Source of the DNA: Epiperipatus broadwayi
Lineage: Eukaryota > Onychophora > Udeonychophora > Euonychophora > Peripatidae
Assembly (NCBI GenBank): GCA_028023455.1
Contig: JAQFVV010012993.1
Span: 1 to 64,000, forward strand
Direction of reading: 5' to 3'
Length of the DNA stretch: 64,000 nt
The position numbers and the translations under genes are program-made. Within the stretch, counting starts at the first letter, position 1. Every line of letters begins with the position of its first letter. Below are positions 24,019-39,100 of the stretch, one piece after another. The notes beneath the pieces are model-generated. The model saw only the letters and a list, made by a program, of their open reading frames with translations, was not told where the DNA came from and searched no databases.

Positions 24019-25110
24019 ACCGATAAGAGAGGAAAGTTAGTTTATATTATAGAATTTGTAGAAAGAAAAAAGGAGCTGCTGGACATAGTTTAAGAGTTAG
24101 TAAATGGGTGGAATAGTAAAGGAAATAAACAAAAAGGCCTGGAAATGGACAGTGAGCACGAATATGATTATTCTAAAGTAAATAAATCTAATAAATTAAA
24201 TCTGAAACTTCTATTTAAAACTTAAGACAATAAATTTAAAAATGAATGAATAATAATAAATGAAATGTTGCAAGTAATAATAATAATGTAGGCTTCGCAA
24301 AATAAAAGATTTTTTTTTCTCCACGCACATATTAATTAAGAAGAAATGCTCGTAAACAAACAGCTCAAATAAAAAAAAAATCAATCAATAAAATCAAGTT
24401 AAATAAATGGGTCAAGTTAATGATGTAAAAGTAAAGTTGTAGGTTTGAATAAATGAAAATATAATGGAATTTTTAGAATAAAATTAAGTTAGTCAAATTC
24501 GTATTTGTATGATAATGAATCGCAATAAAGTAAAACGGGTTTTTTTTTTTGAGTACGCGCACATTAAAATAAAATAGTTTTGAATACGTAAGTTAATAAA
24601 AGGAAGTAAATAAATGGTTTAAAGTAATCAAGTTCAATAAAATCTTTGTATAATAATAAAGAGCAGTAAAATAAAATAGTTTTTGAAAATACGCACGATA
24701 ATATATAAGTTAAAGTAATGGGTTAAAGTAATATTGTAATATAAATAAATATGTGTCCATGATAGTTTCAAAATAATATTGTAGCATAAATAAATATGGA
24801 TAATGTTCGTATGTGTTTAAAATAAGTATCATAAAAGTAAACATTTAAATAATGTTCATAATGAATTTAAAAATAATATAAATGAAAGTCAATCTAAGTT
24901 GTATTAGGAGCATATAAGGGTTCAAATCTAAAGGGATAAGGGTAGTATTGAAATAAGTTTGATAAGGATTAAGTTTAAAGCTCTCGACTGGATAAATTCT
25001 AGCACCCATAACGGATTGGCCGGGATCATTCCTCTTTTAAAAAGTGCACTGTCAACAACCAGAGTAAGTCATAAGTGACTTTTCAAGGGAGAATCCCCAT
25101 ATCTCGTACC
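24019..25110. other. Non-coding interior of the 5.5-kb element
   Basis: AT-rich, stops in all frames, many loose repeats of AATAAATAAATATG-like words (24640-24830). No pol domain recognised. Confidence 0.6.
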
Positions 25111-25111
25111 T

Positions 25112-25380
25112 CGTTTTCCAAAGTGTAAGTCAGAAATGGACAGTTGAAAATTCCTGCCATTCGCAGCTGCTTAGTCAACGTCCGATCAAGAGAATCGGCA
25201 ATTGTTTTCCAGGGCGTAAGTCAAAAATAGACAGTTGAAATTTTTGCCATTTGCAGCCATCTTTTCTTAGTCAAAGTCCGATCAAGAGAATCGGCAGCTG
25301 AAGCTTCATTTATAAAAGATCCCTGTGCCACAAATTTAGTTTGTCCTCATGGTCACTATCCAGGACGAACATTGTAAGCA
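25112..25380 (+). repeat. Two 95-bp direct repeats with hairpins, plus a 9-bp stem-loop
   Basis: Each repeat (about 25112-25202 and 25205-25303) runs from TTTTCCA, through GTAAGTCA and GACAGTTGAAA, to CCGATCAAGAGAATCGG, a 5-bp hairpin. Just after, GTTTGTCCT (about 25340) pairs with AGGACGAAC (about 25363). GC content is higher than around it. A role in packaging or reverse transcription is possible but unproven. Confidence 0.7.
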
Positions 25381-25532
25381 ATGTTACCAGCATAGAAAGA
25401 AGAGAAGCATAATTGGAGATTGCCCTTAGCATGGAAAGGAAAAGATACCAAAAAGCAAACTTAGAAAGAATAATAAATTAAGATTTAATGTGGTCAGAGA
25501 TAAAATGGTGAAAAATGACGCATTTTACTCTC

Positions 25533-25546
25533 AAAAAAAAGGGTGG
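25533..25546 (+). promoter_or_regulatory. Polypurine tract
   Basis: A8 followed by GGGTGG, then TGTAA and the 3' LTR start. The reduced element at 7.1-10.5 kb has an equivalent tract. Confidence 0.8.
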
Positions 25547-25551
25547 TGTAA

Positions 25552-27036
25552 TGTACCTATATTGATATAGGCACATATAATTTTATCTAAAATTATATTA
25601 TTAAAATAATCTTTCATTAAAGAAAAACATACCAATCTCTTTTCATTCAAGGAAAAATAATGTTAAAACTAATATATGTGCGTATATATGTGCGAGTGTC
25701 AACAATAGAATAAATGTTATTATAAATAAATGAAAGTTAAAGAAGATTATCATTAAAAAACGTGGCAATGGCTATTAGATATTAATTAATATAAAACAAT
25801 ATGTTTTTGCATGGCTATTACTAATTAAGGAATCTTTCAAAACATGTTTATCAAATGATTATCACTGGAATTCGACAACAGATCTTTGCCGGGAATATTT
25901 CGACAACACGTTGCAGATATAAATAGACTTTTTTTATCGGACAGTAATCAGTTCACAAATATATTGAGTGAGTGCAGTTCAGAAATTAATTGAGCAGTTA
26001 ACAAACAAAATGCAGTGTTGAGAAGATCTTAGGAACGAACGTTTATCTCCAGCCCAGATGTCCTAGAAAACAGCAGATCTGCCCGTGAAATAATGTCAGC
26101 TTAACATCTCAGAAAATCTCCATCAGTATCTAATTGTCTCTGATAGTAATAATCGTGAAAATCAGGAAACTCAGCAAGGAAATGTCCAAGCCAGCTGGTA
26201 AGCATTCATAATGGAAATATCCTCACCGAAAGCAGCCACCAAAAAAAACAAAATTCCATGTCTACATTCAAAAGCCTAGGTAAAAACATTTGCTTATTTC
26301 ATCTATACTGTAATAGCCATTGCATTGCATTAATTCATATGAATCTTTCAAGAGTCTAATTATATGAACTCTATATCATACATAAATGAACTATTGATGT
26401 GTGTGATTAAATTTCAAATGCTATGTAGTCCTTTATTATCATTATTATGTGTGTGCATGAGTTAATATGTGCGTGACCTTATATCAATATTATTAGTTAA
26501 AGTAGATAAATTCCCAGTGTTCTGTTATGAAAATATTCAAGAATATTTAAACTATTTACAATGTTAATTTAAAATATGTGTGTGTTTTATTAGAGGTATA
26601 AAATGTTTAAATTTAGTAAATAAATGTTAGTTAATAAATTATCTTTAAAATTAAACTTTATTTGTCGGTCAATTCTTTTTAACAAATTCTTTCATCAATT
26701 CTTTTAATCACTAATTAAGTATAATCTATTAGTGATTACAAATAGCTGAGCTAGTCATGGATTTAGGCGTTGAGTTAGTGGCCACTGTTCAAAGTGCGTT
26801 GTCTATTCTTTTAGTATTCTTTTAGAATAAGCAACTGGCACCTGTGTTTATACACAAACAAAAAAAAGTGCTTTGAAGTTGGTGTTGAACTCAACAGCCG
26901 AGAAGAAGCTATGTCCTGGAAATGTAACGCTAGTTATATACTTTATAGCTATCGTTTGGGCATACATACTCTCCGAGTATGTTCTTCTCTGCCTAAGAGG
27001 CCGGTGTTTCGAAAGCACATATTTGAAATCGGTTCA
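25552..27036 (+). repeat. 3' LTR of the 5.5-kb element
   Basis: Begins TGTACCTATATTGATA and ends CGGTTCA, followed by (TA)n. TATA box at 25918-25925. Few differences from the 5' LTR, suggesting a fairly young insertion. Confidence 0.88.
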
Positions 27037-27049
27037 ATATATATATATA

Positions 27050-27735
27050 TGGGTTTGTGATAATTAATTATTTTTTTTTATAGCATCATTAGTATGAAAC
27101 GGTAGTGAGTATTTGGGATTAAATAAATATTTAATCATAATATTAAACTTGTTCATTGTCATATTATTATTTTCTTGATAAAATATATTCTTTTCTTATC
27201 AACCACGTACTTGTAATAACCATTTAACTTATTTAGTCTTATGATAAAATATATTCTTTTTTTATCAACCACGTATGTGTAATAACCATTTAACTTACCC
27301 ACTGAAGACCCTAGATGTAGAGCAATGAGATAGCCATATGGGATATCACTCTACCAGGGTGTTAAATCTTATTCTTATGCTCTGTTGAACATATGGTAAT
27401 GCACATCCTTCTAGGAGGGGAAAAATTTCATTTTTGATTCCTTTCTAGAAGTGGTGCACAAAAGTTTATTTTGTAAATAGATTTTTCAAAGGTGTGTACT
27501 TACCATTGTTCTAAATATTCAGGCATTCAAGTAATATATCAACTAAAGGGTGTTTTTAACTGGAAGAGTCTTGTCAATTCACTCTTTCTATCAGTTTAGC
27601 TGGAAGTACCAATATATATTAGTACAAACAATCGGCTAAATTGGTATCCATTCTTTTCCTGTTAAATCTTGTTCACTTCATGCTCAGTGCAAGATTAGGA
27701 TTAGGAAATCCACAGGGGAGTTTTGGTCTGGTACA
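27050..27735 (+). repeat. LTR of another family, followed by a primer-site remnant
   Basis: 686 bp from TGGGTTTGTGATAATT to TCTGGTACA, matching the solo copy at 42501-43126. Directly left is (TA)n. Seven bases to the right TGGTGCCAATGTGG (27743-27756) resembles a tRNA-Lys primer site with one base lost, so this was a 5' LTR whose interior is now decayed or truncated. Confidence 0.75.
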
Positions 27736-27756
27736 GTAAAACTGGTGCCAATGTGG

Positions 27757-31699
<3,943 letters not shown>

Positions 31700-31700
<1 letters not shown>

Positions 31701-33280
31701 TATTAATCAACACACTATTAAAATAAAATAATGACTTATTTAATATTTAGTATTATTACATTTTAAAATAATTTTTATCGTTTATTCAAATCTATTAAAC
31801 ATTTTTTTAAAATATTCTTTCTCACTTGGTTTAAATTTTAACCCTTATAGGATCATTTAAAATAAATCAAATCTTTTAAATACGTTATATTTCTAAAATA
31901 ATATTTTTAAAAATCAGATTTAATATTTTACATTAATATCTTTATTTTTATCTCGTGATAACTCACGTATTATTTATAAATTTCACAACATAATTTTAAA
32001 ATAGTTTTGCAACTTTATGAGAAAGCTTCCAAGCATGAGTGTGTATATCTCTAATTAACATCTATTTTTACAATACAAGAAACGCTTCCCATAATCTAAA
32101 AATAACTTAACAATTGCATTTTTAAAATAAATATTTATTTTTAAAAATAAATAAGATATTACATCAGATTTTAAAATAATTATTTGATATGATTAAAATC
32201 AAATATTAATCTCAATTTAAGTACTTATAATTTAAAATATTTTTATTCACTTTTAACATATATTTTAAACTAAATAAATATCTTTGTCTAATTTTAACTT
32301 GTCTTTTAATCACTTTAGCTTCAAACATTTGTTATTAAATTTATTAATGCAGTATTACATCATAATCATCATCACTTTACATATTTTCTCAATATCAACA
32401 CAATTCACATATCAAATACTCATAGATTGCTTTAATTAAACTTATGGTAACATTACCACAAGCAAAGTCAACATCACATTTTTTAAAACACTTCTTAAAT
32501 TTAAAATTTTCTACTAGATTAGCACAAAACTTAAATGGTGACCCATACAAAAGGGCACAATATATACAGTACAGATTCCTTTATCTTAATAATTTCTTAA
32601 CAATTTTCACTTTAAACTGAATCGCTAACATTTTATTAGACAAATAAAGTTGCCACTTAATCTGAGTAAAAACTGACATCAACATGTCCAATTAAAATGG
32701 AAATAAAATGTAGTAAAAATTATTAAACGAATGTGTTAGGGAAAAGTTGGTTGGAAAATTTCTATACATTGTTATTACAAATAAAAGTAATAATTTATTT
32801 TAGCGTAATATTTGAAAATAAGTTACAAATTGAATTTCTTGTTTTTTGTTTTATTTTGAAAAAGAGAGAAAATAGACTTTTAGATATAGGGATAAAACCT
32901 GTTTATCAAACGTAGCATAATATTTTAAAATAACTTATACTTTTTTTGTTGTTTTTTTTTTTTTTTGGGGGGGGGGAAGGAAAAAAGTAAGTAAAATAAA
33001 GTAGAGTTGAATACTAGCGTAACGAAATAAAGTTTCGTATGTTAAACTTGATTTTTTTTTATTATTGATAAACAAAGTTAAATAGACGTAGGTAAAAATG
33101 GGTAGAATTATTGGAACAGGGCATAGTAAAGACACATAATTGGCAATTGGAATGGGGCAGAGTTGGGTGCATGGTGTAGTGCCTATTTAAAAATAAGATA
33201 AATAGTTAAAGAATAATTTGATAATAAAAATAAAATATCTGATATTACCGATTTTGTATTTAACTGATCAGTAACTAAAT
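31700..33280. other. AT-rich sequence, possible U3 of the minus LTR
   Basis: No gene seen. A T-run/G-run switch (14 T then 10 G, then GAAGG) lies at 32951-32980. (TA)n at 33281-33299 ends the region and gypsy sequence begins. Confidence 0.4.
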
Positions 33281-33371
33281 ATATATATATATATATATAC
33301 TGAATATAATACTTATAACTATGTTCTATAAAAGATAAATGAACTGACTCAACAACTCTTGGAAAATACTG

Positions 33372-34130
33372 CATACACGAACCAAAGAATGGACGAGTTC
33401 AAACGTGAAATGTCAAAGGAAATCAAAACACGATTTTATAGCTTTAAAAATGAGATACACAAAAGAGAAAATGGACAACCCTACCCATGCAATATAAACC
33501 AATTTTTATAAACAAAAATATTTGAGGGACAAACAGATGGAGCTCCTATCGAGCATATTAAAAGCTTAGAAACATATTTCCAAGTGAATCAAATTAATGA
33601 CTTTGGTAAACTGGAAATTGCCCACAGTCACCTCCATGGTGATGCTCAAACATGGTGGCAATCCTTGTTTCACCATCCCAAAACATTTGAGGATTATAAA
33701 AAAATATTGTTAAAAAGTTTTTGGAATGAACAGTGCCAAGATATGATCCTTTAACAAGTCATGCAGGAAAAATATAAAGAAAATACTGGCAAAAATTATT
33801 TGAAATTTTTCAGAAGACAAGCAGCAAGGCTTCAGACACTGAAAGCATGCCACATCTCAGAGGAGCGAATTGTCAGGTTAATCCACCATAATTTGCCACT
33901 TCATGTTGAACAAATGGTGCTCACTGCAAGGACAGATTCAGTGCAACAAATGGATTAATTATTAAATGAGATAGACATGATCAAGCAATACAAGCTATCA
34001 GCAAATGTTTGGGAAGATAAACATACCAATCATACAAACAGAAACAAAAATAAAAAGTTCTGTGGCCACATCATAAAACCATGGACTAATATGGAGAAGA
34101 AATATCAAACTTGTTATGTTCATGGGAAGA
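33372..34130 (+). pseudogene. Ty3/gypsy gag remnant
   Basis: The capsid-type segment reads IFEGQTDGAPIEHIKSLETYF, HLHGDAQTWWQSL, FEDYKKILLKSFW and then a stop. After a short break YLKFFRRQAARLQTL and EERIVRLIHHNLPLHVEQ follow. This is the order of the retrotransposon gag capsid domain (W-x-x-L and helix blocks). Stops interrupt at about 33508, 33752 and 33956. No zinc knuckle is preserved. Confidence 0.75.
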
Positions 34131-34139
34131 TAGAATGCC

Positions 34140-37100
34140 TGAATATGCTGCACAAAGTTGTCCTGAGATCAGTCTGGCAATGGAGGGACTTAAAGTCACA
34201 GCCATGCTGGATTCAGGCAGTCAAATATCTATAATATCAGAAGATCTACAGCACCGCATTGTAACAAAAAACCCAAGCATAGAAATCTTACCTTTGAAGA
34301 CAGCACAAATAACATTAGCAAAGAACTGGAAAGCAAAACTTCTGCCTAAGCAAATTTGGGTACAGATGCACATACAGCATAAGATGGTATACCAAGTGTT
34401 CTTAATAATGACCAGTCTTATCCATGAAGTTGTGTTGGGTTCAGATTTATTGAACAAAATCAGATGCATTTTAGGTTATTAACATCAGCTTGTAGTGTGC
34501 AATGACAAACAAATTGAAATGCTAAAACCCCACTTACATGATGATACTGAGGCATGTTGTATAACCCAATTGGACATGGAGCTGATGGAAGAAAAGGCAA
34601 ATCGAGCAAAACTGACTTCTGCCACTGAGACAGAAAAACTCAAATCTATGCTTTATACATATAAAAACATATTTTCTGATAGTTCTGGGCTCATTAAAGG
34701 ATATAAACAAAGAATCAGATTGAAACCAGGAGAACCATTCCAAACGCGATCCTACCCCATGCCACACAAATTTAAGAAGGAGGTGGAGAAACAGCTGGAA
34801 CAAATGTTGAAATGGGGCATCATTGATAAATGATTTTCCCCATATTGTAACCCCCTAGTGGTGGTCAGAAAAAAATGGATCTGTGTGGTTATCCCTTGAT
34901 GCATGCCAACTTAACAGGATGACAATACCATATTGTACTATTCCACCCCATATGCAAGAATTACTCATGAAATTTAAAGACAAAATAATATTTTCCACAT
35001 TTGATTTAACTGCTAGCTACTGGCAGATAGAATTACATCAAACAGATCACAAATACACAGCTTTTAGATATGGAGGCCACACATATCAATTTAATCGAAT
35101 GCCTTTGGCTTAGGTAATAGTGGTGCAGGTTTATTATGATGTCTGGACCAAGTTTTGTCTCAGGAAATCAAGAAAATTTTAACAATATATATGGATGATG
35201 TCATGGTAGCATCCACATCTCTGGAAGAACACTTCCAACACTTACAAATATTTTTCCAGAATGTGAAGCTAAAGGAATCAAAATCAATCTGAAAAGAGTA
35301 TATTGATCTCTGAGGAGATAAAATTTTTGGGTCATTTGGTGGGATGAACAGAAATCAAACCCCACCCTGATAAAATCAGTGCAATAAATGATTTCCCTGT
35401 ACCTAAAACATGAAAGCACATGTGGTCCTTTTTAGGATAGAGGAAGCATTCGCTGAGATTAAGAGAAGTTTTATAAAACAAGTAGTGCTGGCATACCCAG
35501 ACTTCAACAAATCCTTTATACTCCAAACTGATAACAGTGCATATGGATGGGGTGTCACTGTATCCCAAGTTCAGCAGGATGGTCAGATAGGGGTCCTATA
35601 CTTCATAAGCCAGTTATTGAAAGGACCTGAACGTAATTACACAGTTACAGAAAAAGAAGCCCTTGCAATCATATGGGCATTTGAGGAATTTTGCCCTATG
35701 CTACTAGGCTCTGAAGTGATAGTAATTACAAACCACAAGAGTCTTCAAATTTCTAAATCACAGCTATCTCACTAATAGCCGACTAGTTCACTGGAGTATG
35801 TTCCTCTAAAAGTTTAATTATACAGTAAAACTTTGCAAAGGAGCTGAGAATGTGGTGGCTGACATCCTGTCATCATCCCATTCAAACTTAACAACAACAA
35901 TGCCTGAGGATAGACATGCATACATGATGAGCATATCAGGTAAAGACAAAGACAGAAAAACATCTAAAACAAATGTCAAAGAGACAGCATGAAAATAAGA
36001 ACTTAAGCTGTATCATAAAACTATATACACAATCTCCTCAGAAGGATGACAGTACCCTAGGAAAAAAGTGCCAATACAAGATAGAAAGGGGGATTTTATA
36101 CTACCATATTCAAGAAGACATTGATGAATGGAAAGTGATGGTGCCACCGGATATTTGGGGCCTTCTCACTGATTACATTCACAGATTATATGGACATTAT
36201 GAAACCCCAAAAATTGAATATTGCCTCAAGCACTGGTTCTATTGGCCTGGGATGCATGGAGACATAATAAAGATTTTGAACAAATGTGAAATATGCCAGC
36301 ATGCAAAACCACTGAATAGAGCATACACAACATTAATGAAATCAATCCTTAACAATTCAAAGGAAGTAATGGCCATGGATTTTTATGGTCTTCTGCCAAC
36401 CTTCAATAGAAAAAGATATTTACTCATTGTAATTGACTTTTTTTCCAAATTTGTGGCCACCTACCCTTTAGCAAGAGCTACAACACGTGAAACTATAAAG
36501 GTTCTAAAGTCCTCACATTTTAACATAGTTGGGAAACCAGAAACGATCCTGACAGACCATGGAACCCTTTTTGTATCAGAAGAATAGAACAAATGGGTTA
36601 CTAAGCAAGGAGTTAAACATGTACTTATGTCGATCTACATCCCCCAAAATAATCCATGTGAAAGAGTTATGTGAGAGTTGGGAAGGCTGTTGCATACATA
36701 CTTACCAAAAAACTATAAAGGATGGGTAAAACAGCTACCTCAGATAATAATTATATAAACTGGTCTGTACATGAATCCACAGGATACCCTCCAACACAGC
36801 TAAATGTTGGAAAACTTGTACCAAAACTTTTCAAGGCAAATTTCCAAGGGAACAGAGACAAAACAATTGACATGGAATTAGATAAAAAAGGCTCAAGCTA
36901 AGATGCACAAAATGAGTCTCAGAAAAAAAAGGAAACACAGCATGCAAAACTACCAGTTCAAGGTAAAGGAAAGAGTGATGGTCAGAATGCCTCATGTGAG
37001 CATAATTTCCAGAGTAAAATAATTTTTTAACCTTTATGAAGGCTCTTTTGAAATTGTGAAGTGCAGTGGGGATAATGCTTTCTGGATTAAAACGGAACTG

Positions 37101-37148
37101 GGAGTAAAGAGCACATACAATGCTCGTGCACTAAAACCCATACCATAG
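34140..37148 (+). pseudogene. Ty3/gypsy pol remnant: protease, RT, RNase H, integrase
   Basis: Protease: AMLDSGSQISIIS near 34205 (catalytic DSG) and VVLGSDLL. RT: RLKPGEPFQTRSYPMP, GIIDK then a TGA, motif A FSTFDLTASYWQI near 35000 and catalytic YMDD at 35188-35199. RNase H: LQTDNSAYGWGV and TEKEALAIIWA, but NHKSL where DHK is usual, a change at an active-site Asp. Integrase: a His-Cys finger ending CEICQHAKP, core MDFYG and LTDHGTLF, and the third acidic residue at PQNNPCERVM near 36660. C-terminal FNLYEGSFEIVKCSGDNAFWIK and TYNARALKP. Frameshifts or stops near 34831, 34873, 35111, 35776, 36585 and beyond. The block order is that of Ty3/gypsy. Confidence 0.88.
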
Positions 37149-37251
37149 CATCCAGGATGCTCCAGAAATCATCTCACATGTATAGTTCATAGTATCTGTA
37201 TAAATAAGAACATAAGTCTTTAAATGGTCATATCCATTTAAATGTCTCATT

Positions 37252-37263
37252 GGAGAGGGGGGG
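37252..37263 (+). promoter_or_regulatory. Polypurine tract of the gypsy element
   Basis: GGAGAGGGGGGG three bases before the LTR start TGGGCAGGCATT. It fixes the 3' LTR boundary and assigns the 2-kb LTR family to this element. Confidence 0.85.
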
Positions 37264-37537
37264 TATTGGGCAGGCATTATCAAATGGCCTTACACAAAGA
37301 CTGCTGTAATGTATAATTGTATATATTAAGCACAATGAATATGTAAATAGCACTGCTACATTAATAGAGGAAGTAGGGTCTGAGCAGTAGAATACCCACA
37401 CATACCAATTTAAAATATTGTACACATATAATAACTTCATATTTTTTTTTTATTTTTCATTTTTGTATATTTTTTATATATATCATTTTATGTATTTGGT
37501 TTTCTCTGAAAAATTCAAATAGAGAAAAGCAATTGTT

Positions 37538-37588
<51 letters not shown>

Positions 37589-37620
37589 TTTGTTTTAATT
37601 ACTTTTCTAAAAATTGTTAT

Positions 37621-37635
37621 CTTATTCTGTAAGAA
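37621..37635 (+). repeat. Target site duplication, left copy
   Basis: CTTATTCTGTAAGAA; single copy in the uninterrupted LTR (about 19931-19945). Confidence 0.9.
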
Positions 37636-37788
37636 TAGTAATAGTAACAAGTCAGAAGTCACATGACTTATATATAGCTTGCACTTACTAATATGTAAAG
37701 TTAAGAGCGTGCTAATAGCTCTAAACAAGTTTTTTTTTTTTTTTTATTTATGATAAATGCTACTACAAGAGAAGGCATTCAAATCGTG

Positions 37789-37844
37789 GTCCCCATCCCC
37801 AGACCGGTTTCGACCTATGGGTCTCTTCAGTGAGGAGTTGGGAC
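37789..37844 (-). ncRNA. Hammerhead ribozyme, type I, inverted copy
   Basis: Same elements as the forward copies, read on the minus strand: CTGAAGA core, GACC-CATA-GGTC stem II, GAAA, palindromic ACCGGT stem III and the GTC cleavage triplet. Being inside the hairpin arm, it can pair with copy 1. Confidence 0.88.
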
Positions 37845-38130
37845 ATTAGATCCAAAAAACCAACTCAAGCAAAGCATTTATCTAAAAGATAATTGTTAGA
37901 AAAAGATCTGAAACTTTTAGACATCTACATGTCTTTAAAGTCAGCTCTCCAACTGAAAAAATCATATGGGCCTGAATATATGGAGTATCTGAATTAAGTT
38001 CAGGCCCATATGATTTTTTCAGTTGGAGAGCTGACTTTAAAGACATGTAGATGTCTAAAAGTTTCAGATCTTTTTCTAACAATTATCTTTTAGATAAATG
38101 CTTTGCTTGAGTTGGTTTTTTGGATCTAAT

Positions 38131-38186
38131 GTCCCAACTCCTCACTGAAGAGACCCATAGGTCGAAACTGGTCTGGGGATGGGGAC
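38131..38186 (+). ncRNA. Hammerhead ribozyme, type I, copy 1
   Basis: Outer stem GTCCC/GGGAC, internal loop AAC/TG, inner stem I TCCTCA/TGGGGA (one G-U), core CTGAAGA, stem II GACC/GGTC with CATA loop, GAAA, then stem III ACTGGT and the predicted cleavage after GTC at 38173. Stem III differs from the other copies by one base (ACTGGT for ACCGGT), so the palindrome is broken. Confidence 0.88.
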
Positions 38187-38539
38187 CACGATTTGAATGC
38201 CTTCTCTTGTAGTAGCATTTATCATAAATAAAAAAAAAGCTTGTTTAGAGCTATTAGCACGCTCTTAACTTTACATATTAGTAAGTGCAAGCTATATATA
38301 AGTCATGTGACTTCTGACTTGTTACTATTACTATTATTATTTTGCTGTTGTGGCTTTAGCTAAATTAAAGAGCTAAGCCTACTAATATATGGAGTATCTG
38401 AATTAAGTTCAGGCCCATATGATTTTTTCAGTTGGAGAGCTGACTTTAAAGACATGTAGATGTCTAAAAGTTTCAGATCTTTTTCTAACAATTATCTTTT
38501 AGATAAATGCTTTGCTTGAGTTGGTTTTTTAGATCTAAT

Positions 38540-38595
38540 GTCCCAACTCCTCACTGAAGAGACCCATAGGTCGAAACCGGTCTGGGGATGGGGAC
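38540..38595 (+). ncRNA. Hammerhead ribozyme, type I, copy 2
   Basis: All conserved core bases are present (CUGANGA, GAAA, A-U closing stem III, C at the cleavage site), with the palindromic ACCGGT stem III. Predicted cleavage follows 38582, 409 bases after copy 1. Confidence 0.92.
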
Positions 38596-38952
38596 CACGA
38601 TTTGAATGCCTTCTCTTGTAGTAGCATTTATCATAAATAAAAAAAAAAAAAGCTTGTTTAGAGCTATTAGCACGCTCTTAACTTTACATATTAGTAAGTG
38701 CAAGCTATATATAAGTCATGTGACTTCTGACTTGTTACTATTACTATTATTATTTTGCTGTTGTGGCTTTAGCTAAATTAAAGAGCTAAGCCTACTAATA
38801 TATGGAGTATCTGAATTAAGTTCAGGCCCATATGATTTTTTCAGTTGGAGAGCTGACTTTAAAGACATGTAGATGTCTAAAAGTTTCAGATCTTTTTCTA
38901 ACAATTATCTTTTAGATAAATGCTTTGCTTGAGTTGGTTTTTTGGATCTAAT

Positions 38953-39008
38953 GTCCCAACTCCTCACTGAAGAGACCCATAGGTCGAAACCGGTCTGGGG
39001 ATGGGGAC
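38953..39008 (+). ncRNA. Hammerhead ribozyme, type I, copy 3
   Basis: Identical to copy 2 in all paired and core positions. Predicted cleavage follows 38995, 413 bases after copy 2. The four extra bases lie in the unit's A run. Confidence 0.92.
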
Positions 39009-39100
39009 CACGATTTGAATGCCTTCTCTTGTAGTAGCATTTATCATAAATAAAAAAAAAAAAAAGCTTGTTTAGAGCTATTAGCACGCTCTTAACTTTA

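Larger units (their letters stand above)
21577..27036 (+). mobile_element. Non-autonomous LTR element with 1.5-kb LTRs
   Basis: Complete layout: LTR 21577-23063, degenerate primer site, one gag-like frame, repeats with hairpins, polypurine tract, LTR 25552-27036. (TA)n flanks both ends. The 2.49-kb interior has no protease, RT or integrase, so it must rely on enzymes from elsewhere. It sits between the gypsy 5' LTR and the gypsy body. Confidence 0.85.
33299..37266 (+). mobile_element. Ty3/gypsy element interior, decayed
   Basis: Order is leader, gag, protease, RT, RNase H, integrase with C-terminal domain, polypurine tract, then the 3' LTR at 37267. The first bases abut a (TA)n tract, so the primer site and the junction with its 5' LTR (probably 19510-21530) were moved away by nested insertions. 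Many stops and frameshifts show it is dead. Confidence 0.85.
37636..38333. repeat. Long inverted repeat, 334-340 bp arms, 24-bp spacer
   Basis: Left arm 37636-37975 and right arm 38000-38333 are almost perfectly complementary. The main difference is the homopolymer length (about 16 T against 9 A) and one base in the ribozyme. The RNA would form a very long hairpin. Confidence 0.92.
37636..39100 (+). mobile_element. Hammerhead-ribozyme repeat element (retrozyme or Penelope-LTR-like)
   Basis: A single 1,465-bp insertion flanked by 15-bp target duplications. It contains an inverted partial unit (37636-37975), a 24-bp spacer and about 2.7 forward units of 409-413 bp. Each unit ends in a short A run (9-14 A) and AAGCTTGTTTAGAGCTATTA. 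Every copy holds a type I hammerhead. There is no open frame of size, so it is non-autonomous. Short stem III, multimeric arrangement and an inverted 5' copy are known traits of Penelope-type terminal repeats and retrozymes; assignment between these is inference. Transcripts could self-cleave to unit-length RNA and be circularised by host ligase. Confidence 0.85.

Noticed and set aside
32941-32980. Polypurine tract at the T/G run switch
   Set aside because: No TG start or LTR follows on the plus strand within a few bases. The run is more likely a homopolymer slip or a decayed tail.
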